Positions 6,949-11,424 of a stretch of 11,424 bases of DNA are shown here, piece after piece. How positions within the stretch are numbered: the stretch's first letter is position 1; each line of letters opens with the position of its first letter. This stretch comes from Bacillota bacterium (lineage in GTDB: Bacteria > Bacillota > Clostridia > Lachnospirales > Lachnospiraceae). The position numbers were made by a program, and so were the translations under genes. Below the pieces are notes generated by a model, which saw only the letters and a list, made by a program, of their open reading frames with translations, was not told the DNA's origin and did no database searches. The stretch lies in NCBI GenBank assembly GCA_023416695.1, contig JAEZGY010000025.1:1-11424 (forward strand), in the 5' to 3' direction.

Positions 6949-7968
6949 TTAAAACTGTTTTAAGAAACGGTAATCGTTTTCATACAATAGTCTCATATCA
7001 TCAATTTCATATTTTAGTAGCGCAATACGCTCCAGGCCAACACCAAATGCAAATCCAGTGTATTCTTCTGGATCAATACCAGACATTCTCAAAACATTAG
7101 GGTGAACCATACCACACCCTAAGATTTCAATCCAACCTTCTCCTTTACAGAAACGGCATCCTTTACCACCACATTTAAAGCAGGATACATCCATTTCTGC
7201 ACTTGGCTCTGTGAATTGGAAATGGTGAGGTCTAAATTTTACTTTCGTTTCTTCACCAAATAATTCTGCAGCAAACTGTGCTAATGTTCCCTTTAAATCA
7301 GCAAAGGTTATATTCTTATCTACAACCAAACCTTCTACTTGATGAAAACTTGGACTATGGGTAGCATCTACCTCATCAGAACGGAATACTCGTCCTGGAG
7401 CAAGCATACGAATTGGGATTCTTCCCTTCTCCATCTCATGAATCTGAGTAGAAGAAGTCTGAGAACGCAACAAAATATTATTATTAATATAAAAAGTATC
7501 TTGTTCATCCTTGGCTGGATGGTTAGCAGGAATATTTAAGGCTTCAAAATTATAATAATCATATTCTACCTCTGGGCCTGTAACAACCTCATATCCCATA
7601 CCAATAAAGATACGTTCAATCTCTTCAAGTGCAATAGTGTTCGGATGACGATGTCCTACCATAGGCTTCTTAGCAGGCAAGGTAACGTCAATCGTTTCAC
7701 TTTTAAGCTTCATTTCTAAGACTGCTTTTGCAAGCTGGGCTTTCTTCTCTTCCATTGCCCTTTCAATCTTTTCTCTTGCATCATTTACTAACTGGCCAAC
7801 TAGTGGTCTGTCCTCAGGAGCCACATCCTTCATTGATTTTAATACAGAGGTCAATTCACCCTTTTTCCCTAGGAAAGCTACTTTAATCTCACTTAACTTA
7901 TCCAATTGTTCAGAAGCATTGATTTGTGCTAATGCCTCATCCATGATTTTTTGCAATTTTTCTTTCAT
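6949..7968 (-). CDS. pheS: Phenylalanyl-tRNA synthetase alpha subunit
   Basis: This is the catalytic subunit of PheRS, a class II aminoacyl-tRNA synthetase. The 339 aa are normal for the bacterial protein. An N-terminal helical, coiled-coil domain (about 1-90) that contacts tRNA is followed by the catalytic domain with TSSTQIH (171-177), motif 2 (RVFRSDEVDATHSPSFHQVEG, split around residues 193-213) and motif 3 (FGVGLERIALL, 308-318). A CxxC-x4-CxxC cluster (C263, C266, C271, C274) precedes GWIEILGCGMVHPNVL, as in many Firmicutes PheS proteins. The ATG follows AAAGGAG at a good spacing. Expression is controlled by the upstream T-box; between that and this gene lies the GC-rich repeat block at 7998-8164. 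Confidence 0.98.
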   Translation of the reverse strand: MKEKLQKIMDEALAQINASEQLDKLSEIKVAFLGKKGELTSVLKSMKDVAPEDRPLVGQLVNDAREKIERAMEEKKAQLAKAVLEMKLKSETIDVTLPAKKPMVGHRHPNTIALEEIERIFIGMGYEVVTGPEVEYDYYNFEALNIPANHPAKDEQDTFYINNNILLRSQTSSTQIHEMEKGRIPIRMLAPGRVFRSDEVDATHSPSFHQVEGLVVDKNITFADLKGTLAQFAAELFGEETKVKFRPHHFQFTEPSAEMDVSCFKCGGKGCRFCKGEGWIEILGCGMVHPNVLRMSGIDPEEYTGFAFGVGLERIALLKYEIDDMRLLYENDYRFLKQF

Positions 7969-7997
7969 GGTGTTCTCCTTTCTTCTTTACAAGCTTT

Positions 7998-8065
7998 GAT
8001 GCACGGGTCGCGGGCGCTTAAGATTTCTTGCGTGCAAGCACGCCTGAAACCCTCACTTTGCCTTC
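7998..8065. repeat. GC-rich hairpin repeat, copy A
   Basis: This copy shares a 20-nt left border (7998-8017) and a 17-nt right border ACCCTCACTTTGCCTTC (8049-8065) with copy B, about 98 bp away. The middle differs in sequence but not in fold: as minus-strand RNA, AGGGUUUC pairs with GAAAUCUU, a 2x2 internal loop follows, then GCGUG-CUUG-CACGC. It lies 30 bp upstream of the pheS start, so it is in the pheST leader transcript. The block is much richer in GC than the surrounding DNA. Confidence 0.8.
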
Positions 8066-8071
8066 TTTCAC
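8018..8071 (-). other. Possible 17-codon leader ORF inside repeat copy A, unsupported
   Basis: A GTG at 8069-8071 opens a frame reading MKEGKVRVSGVLARKKS and stopping at 8018-8020. A second GTG inside it follows AAGG at a short spacing. Copy B has a comparable minimal frame (8126-8155, MRVLRELAR). There is no independent evidence of translation; the hairpin explains the sequence equally well. Confidence 0.12.
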
Positions 8072-8106
8072 ACCCGTACATCGCGGCTTCGCCTCGATGC
8101 ACGGGT
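8072..8106 (-). repeat. Connecting hairpin between the two repeat copies
   Basis: As minus-strand RNA, ACCCGUGCAUCG pairs with CGAUGUACGGGU (12 bp including one G-U wobble). One A-G mismatch, three more G-C pairs and a GAA loop complete it. On the plus strand the wobble becomes an A-C mismatch, so the hairpin is better formed in the transcript that leads into pheS. One arm enters the left border of copy B. Confidence 0.7.
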
Positions 8107-8164
8107 CGCGGGCGCGCTCAGGTTCTTAACGAGCAAGCTCTCTAAGAACCCTCACTTTGCCTTC
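8096..8164. repeat. GC-rich hairpin repeat, copy B
   Basis: Borders are identical to copy A (8096-8115 and 8148-8164). Its centre folds, as minus-strand RNA, into GGUUCUUA paired with UAAGAACC (perfect 8 bp) below GAG-CUUG-CUC. The CUUG tetraloop closed by G-C is the same as in copy A while the stem bases differ, which points to selection for or inheritance of structure. It begins 4 nt past the T-run of the T-box terminator. Confidence 0.8.
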
Positions 8165-8168
8165 GCGC

Positions 8169-8203
8169 AAAAAAATCCCTGACCGGACGAATCCGATCAG
8201 GGA
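8169..8203 (-). terminator. Intrinsic terminator of the phenylalanine T-box
   Basis: On the minus strand TCCCTGATCGGA and TCCGGTCAGGGA form a 12-bp stem with one wobble and a UUCG loop, followed by seven T residues. The first arm (CCCT) also complements the AGGG of the T-box motif at 8229-8232, so terminator and antiterminator are mutually exclusive. Confidence 0.95.
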
Positions 8204-8466
8204 CGACTATTGTTAATCCGCGGTACCACCCTAATTTCTATTATGGCATTGGCCATATAGACTCTTTTGTCTGCATAACGCGCAGCAAACGACATATCCT
8301 ACCATCTAAGACTTCAGATATACAGCTCCAGTGGGAAAGTAAATTATCCATTGAACATAAGGAAGCTTACAGCCGGCGGCTTCCTCTCTCTGTATGAAAT
8401 CGATAATCCAAATAGTTGCATTTAATTACAACTACACACACCTTCATCGCTTTTAAACATATACTA
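8169..8466 (-). promoter_or_regulatory. T-box riboswitch leader, phenylalanine-specific, controlling pheST
   Basis: The leader RNA senses uncharged tRNA-Phe and allows transcription into pheST. The T-box motif AGGGTGGTACCGCGG is intact at 8218-8232. In Stem I the AGAGAG bulge, GGAAGC/GCUUCC helix and GGCUGUAAG distal loop are visible (about 8360-8391). The helix CAUA/UAUG lies below the AG bulge, then the specifier loop, then AUUAUC/GAUAAU. The first triplet after UAUG in the specifier loop is UUC (8353-8355), a Phe codon followed by A as is usual. A stem-loop TATGGC-CAAT-GCCATA (8242-8257) sits just before the T-box and may be Stem III. The 5' end is set from the promoter and is approximate. 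Confidence 0.96.
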
Positions 8467-8472
8467 ATGCTT

Positions 8473-8500
8473 ATTTTATCACAATTTATGCCTCTGTCAA
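8473..8500 (-). promoter_or_regulatory. Sigma-A promoter of the T-box-pheST operon
   Basis: On the minus strand a consensus TTGACA (8495-8500) lies 16 bp before TAAAAT (8473-8478), which is extended by TGA. The start is expected near 8466, giving a leader of about 500 nt before pheS. Confidence 0.8.
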
Positions 8501-8616
8501 CCCATTAGATGTGGTTTATCCTTTGAAATTAAAGGCCAAATCTCTGATTTTCTACTAAATATTCTTGTCTTCCTAAAGAATTAGTCATTTCTATATTAAA
8601 ATACCTTTTTTAGTTA

Positions 8617-8622
8617 TATAAT
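8617..8622 (+). promoter_or_regulatory. Candidate -10 box for the BrkB-like gene
   Basis: A consensus TATAAT lies 32 bp before the ATG at 8654. No convincing -35 hexamer stands 16-18 bp upstream; only AT-rich sequence is there, so the promoter is weakly supported. Confidence 0.35.
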
Positions 8623-8653
8623 AAAAGTAAGGAACAAACACGAGGTGCTTATT

Positions 8654-9502
8654 ATGATAAAAAAACTCTATCACATCATACTAGATATTACACATAAATT
8701 GCAGCGGGATTATGTTGCTGTTTACTCTGCCCAGGCTGCTTTTTTTATCATATTGTCCTTTTTCCCATTTATTATGTTTTTGTTGACCCTAATTCATTAC
8801 CTGCCTATTCAGGAATATGTAATGATGAAAACCTTTAATGACATGTTACCCAAAGCACTAAATTCCTATATTGTTCTTGTAATCAGTGAAATCTATAATC
8901 ATTCCTCAACCACAATCATTTCTGTTACAGCACTTACCGCCCTATGGTCAGCCTCCAAAGGATTCTTAGGCTTGGTTCGTGGACTGAACAGTGTATATGA
9001 TATTAATGAGACAAGAAATTACTTTAAGCTTCGTTTTATCTCGGCTCTTTATACTTTGGGATTCACAATTCTATTAATTTTAACCTTGATTTTTTTGGTA
9101 TTTGGTAACCAGCTATATCTATGGATAGAAAATCGTGCCCCAGGATACATTGATGTAGCCCTTTTGATTATCTCCTTAAGGGCCATTATCACACTGCTTT
9201 TACTTACCTTTTATTTTGAACTTATGTTTATCGTCATACCAAATAGGAAAACAACCATTATGTCGGAGCTTCCAGGTGCTTTGTTAACCGCTTCAGGATG
9301 GCTTGGTTTTTCCTATCTTTACTCTTTTTATATCGATAACATGGGTAACTTTAGCTCAACCTATGGAAGCTTAACAGCTATCGTTTTGTTAATGTTATGG
9401 GTTTACTTTTGTATGTATATTCTTTTTATTGGGGCAGAAATTAATGCTTATCTAAAGGATAAAAACTTTCTAGTAAGATTACACAAAGGGTCGGCAAAAT
9501 AA
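8654..9502 (+). CDS. YihY/BrkB-family inner membrane protein
   Basis: This is an integral membrane protein of the family once mislabelled ribonuclease BN; its molecular role is not established, and transport or envelope functions have been proposed. The 282 aa hold about six transmembrane helices (near 28-48, 72-98, 128-150, 168-194, 207-224, 238-262). Family landmarks are YSAQAAFFIILSFFPF (24-39), ALWSASKGFLGLVRGLNSVYD (within 96-115), LPGALLTASGW (206-216) and the block FSSTYGSLTAIVLLMLW through GAEIN (233-264). The frame begins at a GTG (8645), but that triplet is part of the GAGGTG ribosome binding site; the ATG at 8654 is spaced correctly behind it. It is transcribed divergently from pheST and converges on the SpoIID-like gene. 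Nothing suggests truncation. Confidence 0.93.
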   Translation: MIKKLYHIILDITHKLQRDYVAVYSAQAAFFIILSFFPFIMFLLTLIHYLPIQEYVMMKTFNDMLPKALNSYIVLVISEIYNHSSTTIISVTALTALWSASKGFLGLVRGLNSVYDINETRNYFKLRFISALYTLGFTILLILTLIFLVFGNQLYLWIENRAPGYIDVALLIISLRAIITLLLLTFYFELMFIVIPNRKTTIMSELPGALLTASGWLGFSYLYSFYIDNMGNFSSTYGSLTAIVLLMLWVYFCMYILFIGAEINAYLKDKNFLVRLHKGSAK

Positions 9503-9517
9503 CTTGCCAGCCCTTTT
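9488..9517. terminator. Probable bidirectional terminator between convergent genes
   Basis: GGGTCGGCAA and TTGCCAGCCC form a 10-bp imperfect stem with a 6-nt loop, followed by TTTT on the plus strand and by TTTGTGT on the minus strand. The left arm lies inside the last codons of the BrkB-like gene, and the stop codon falls in the loop. It serves that gene and probably also the SpoIID-like gene ending at 9543. Confidence 0.7.
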
Positions 9518-9542
9518 AATGTATAGGAATTTGTTCTATTAT

Positions 9543-11424
9543 TTAATAGATATAACCCAATACTATACCACTGTAAAAATGCTTTAGTATGGTCTCATAA
9601 TCCTTTCCCTGTTTCACCAGTGCCTTTACTCCATTCTGACTCATTCCTACTCCATGACCATAACCTCCACCATATAAGGTTACTTCTGTATTCTTCTTGT
9701 TGGTTTCAATTACAAAGAAGGTACTAGGTAGTAAACTAAGATTTGAAATGGTACTACCATCTAATCTATTTATTGTATCATAGGTTGGACTTAATAATTG
9801 ACGAATGAAAGATTCTGATTTCACCTTCACCGTATTCTTAGTCCCTACTATGATTAACTCTGTAACCAAACCACTTTTCTGCCTTTTGGAAACATTAATA
9901 GATTTAATTTCTCCAACTGTAGAAATATTCTTTTCTTTGTATTTCCCTGAGTTATCTTTTGTTAGTACATAGGCTGGATTGCTTCGATATAGAGAAGAAA
10001 GATTAGCATCCACCATCTTCTTTAAGTCCTCCTTAGCTATGGATACATTCCAACGATACCATGGAAACTCTTTTTCGTAAGCATCCTCTCCTGTACTGGT
10101 AATAAATTTCTTAAAGACTGTTTCATCAGAATAGTCAATATCCTTGGTCAAATCAGAACCCTGGTACTTACCAGTCAGATATGGAAGCTTTATATTACTA
10201 GACCAAACATAGTCTACGTCTGCTGTTATGCCACAAGAGGTTGAAAAATAATAGGCAAATACCACTTCATTATCGTACTGCAACACCTGTCCATACGTAT
10301 CTTTTACAGCTTCTATCGATAGTTTGTTTTCCTGTTGATTGTTATACACCTGATACTGGGTACTGTCATCCACATGAGCCCCATATTTACTTAAACTGTT
10401 GGCAATGAGATGATTATATGCATAGCTTCTAGCACACACGGCTTGCACTTTCAGCGCCTCTAATCCATAGCTAGTAGGCATCTCACTTGGAATTACAGAA
10501 TATAGGTATTCCTCTAATGGAAGTTCATTGACTAGGGTAAATCCACTACTTGTATAAGCCACCTCAATACTACCTCGATAGCTTGGATTGCCATAGCTCC
10601 GCTTCAAGCTAAGAATCTTAATCTGTCCTTCTTCCTTATTGGCCTTAACGCTAAATCTTCCATTTACTAGGTACTTACTAGATCTATCTATAGAAACCTC
10701 TTCTTTTGCCTTAAAGCTCTTTTTCTTATCTCCATAATAAATGGTAAATGGACTATCTGAAGTAAGCTTTACACTGTTGTGGTAATAAGAGGTAAAATTA
10801 CTGTTATTGAGTAATATACGAATATCCTTTGCTGTAATCTTTTCAGTAATCAAAGCAGCACATATTTTTCCATTGCTTACCACAAAATCTGTATTCTGAT
10901 AACCAACAAGTACCGCATTTGTCATTTCCATAGCAGGCTCATCGTAGATCCTATATACACGATAATTATCATCTAGCGGAATCTTTCCATACTCCTCAAG
11001 CTCTATATAATCATCCTTGGCCACTAACACCTTACCTTTTATCACATCTGGCTTAAGAGTTATACTTTGTACTAGTTTGTCCTTGATTGCTATATCAGCT
11101 ACATGGTGAGCTACTTCTTTGTCAATGGTACTATTTAAGGTAAAGGTACGCTGTACCCCATTTATAAATATATCAATAGATGTATCATCTTGGCTAACCA
11201 CCCAAACGTTCTTTAATGTTTTCTCTACCTTTGGAGTTCCATTTACATAAATAATTTCTTTATCTCTAACATATGCATATATCGTGCAGTCAATGTACTC
11301 ATCCATGGATAATCCCATATCCGAAAACTGTCCTTCATCCGTAACAATCGTAGACGGCTCTAGACTTTTTATATTTTTATCCGTTCCCACCACATATAGC
11401 TCCTTCATCTGCAAAGTGCTATGA
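9543..11424 (-). CDS. SpoIID/LytB-domain protein, N terminus beyond the window
   Basis: SpoIID-domain proteins act on peptidoglycan; SpoIID of Bacillus is a lytic transglycosylase that cleaves stem-peptide-free glycan during engulfment. Counting from the first in-window TTG (11412-11414), the SpoIID/LytB domain spans about 280-623. It contains LPLEEYLYSVIPSEMP (298-313, with E311 at the position of the catalytic glutamate), ALKVQAVCARSYAY (320-333), YYFSTSCGITADVDYVW (388-404) and the final GGGYGHGVGMSQNGV (582-596). About 280 residues upstream are extracytoplasmic-looking, strand-rich and not recognised. The frame is open to the right edge with no ribosome binding site before the TTG and no signal peptide, so the real start and a membrane anchor should lie outside. 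Where SpoIID often has His-Cys before QVY, this protein has TQYQVY. It may be a cell-wall paralogue and not the sporulation protein itself. Confidence 0.9.
   Translation of the reverse strand, partial: HSTLQMKELYVVGTDKNIKSLEPSTIVTDEGQFSDMGLSMDEYIDCTIYAYVRDKEIIYVNGTPKVEKTLKNVWVVSQDDTSIDIFINGVQRTFTLNSTIDKEVAHHVADIAIKDKLVQSITLKPDVIKGKVLVAKDDYIELEEYGKIPLDDNYRVYRIYDEPAMEMTNAVLVGYQNTDFVVSNGKICAALITEKITAKDIRILLNNSNFTSYYHNSVKLTSDSPFTIYYGDKKKSFKAKEEVSIDRSSKYLVNGRFSVKANKEEGQIKILSLKRSYGNPSYRGSIEVAYTSSGFTLVNELPLEEYLYSVIPSEMPTSYGLEALKVQAVCARSYAYNHLIANSLSKYGAHVDDSTQYQVYNNQQENKLSIEAVKDTYGQVLQYDNEVVFAYYFSTSCGITADVDYVWSSNIKLPYLTGKYQGSDLTKDIDYSDETVFKKFITSTGEDAYEKEFPWYRWNVSIAKEDLKKMVDANLSSLYRSNPAYVLTKDNSGKYKEKNISTVGEIKSINVSKRQKSGLVTELIIVGTKNTVKVKSESFIRQLLSPTYDTINRLDGSTISNLSLLPSTFFVIETNKKNTEVTLYGGGYGHGVGMSQNGVKALVKQGKDYETILKHFYSGIVLGYIY

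Noticed and set aside
7951..8145. Plus-strand 64-codon open frame across the pheS start and the GC-rich repeats
   Set aside because: It runs antisense through the pheS 5' end and the repeat copies, has no ribosome binding site, and its length is explained by GC-rich repeat sequence lacking stop codons.
7998..8164. CRISPR-like array (repeat, spacer, repeat)
   Set aside because: There are only two copies; each contains its own hairpin with a variable stem, and the 'spacer' is itself palindromic. No cas genes are nearby.
8520..8535. Inverted repeat CCTTT/AAAGG between pheST and the BrkB-like gene
   Set aside because: It has only 5-bp arms in AT-rich DNA, is not placed on a promoter element, and has no T-run; it is too weak to call an operator or terminator.

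Overview
The window looks like the chromosome of a low-GC, endospore-forming Clostridia, most likely a Lachnospiraceae or close relative. This is inferred from AT-rich DNA with strong AGGAG ribosome binding sites, consensus sigma-A promoters, a T-box-controlled pheST operon, a SpoIID/LytB-domain protein, VanZ, and what looks like a DUF6142-type membrane protein. No transposase, integrase, tRNA, rRNA or CRISPR array was seen. All genes except one are on the minus strand.

Layout from the left. Positions 1-70 hold the 5' end of a minus-strand gene that runs out of the window. It has a strong promoter (122-149) and palindromic operator-like sites around it. Positions 172-505 carry no gene but contain a 15-bp inverted repeat inside a 21-bp-phased array of ATCTGT boxes. 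A terminator at 506-547 closes a five-gene minus-strand operon that starts from an extended -10 promoter at 4432-4459. In transcription order the operon is: an unrecognised membrane protein with two winged-helix-like segments, a VanZ-family protein, a small three-helix membrane protein, an OmpR-type response regulator, and a HAMP sensor histidine kinase.

Next comes pheS-pheT (7968 down to 4486), encoding both subunits of phenylalanyl-tRNA synthetase. Its leader of about 500 nt contains a complete T-box riboswitch with a readable UUC (Phe) specifier and an intrinsic terminator. Uncharged tRNA-Phe should therefore switch pheST on. Between the T-box terminator and the pheS ribosome binding site lies a GC-rich block (7998-8164), foreign in composition. 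It is made of two related hairpin repeats joined by a third hairpin. It is the least explained part of the window.

Divergent from pheST is a BrkB/YihY-family membrane protein (plus strand). It converges on a large SpoIID/LytB-domain protein (minus strand) whose N terminus lies beyond the right edge. A hairpin at 9488-9517 overlaps the brkB-like stop codon and probably terminates transcription from both sides.

Several start codons were moved from the longest reading on the basis of ribosome binding sites and overlaps: pheT, the response regulator and the BrkB-like gene to internal ATGs, and vanZ and the kinase to internal TTGs. The T-box, pheST, VanZ, two-component, BrkB and SpoIID assignments rest on clear sequence motifs. 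The functions of the membrane protein at 3349-4398 and of the GC-rich repeat are unknown.
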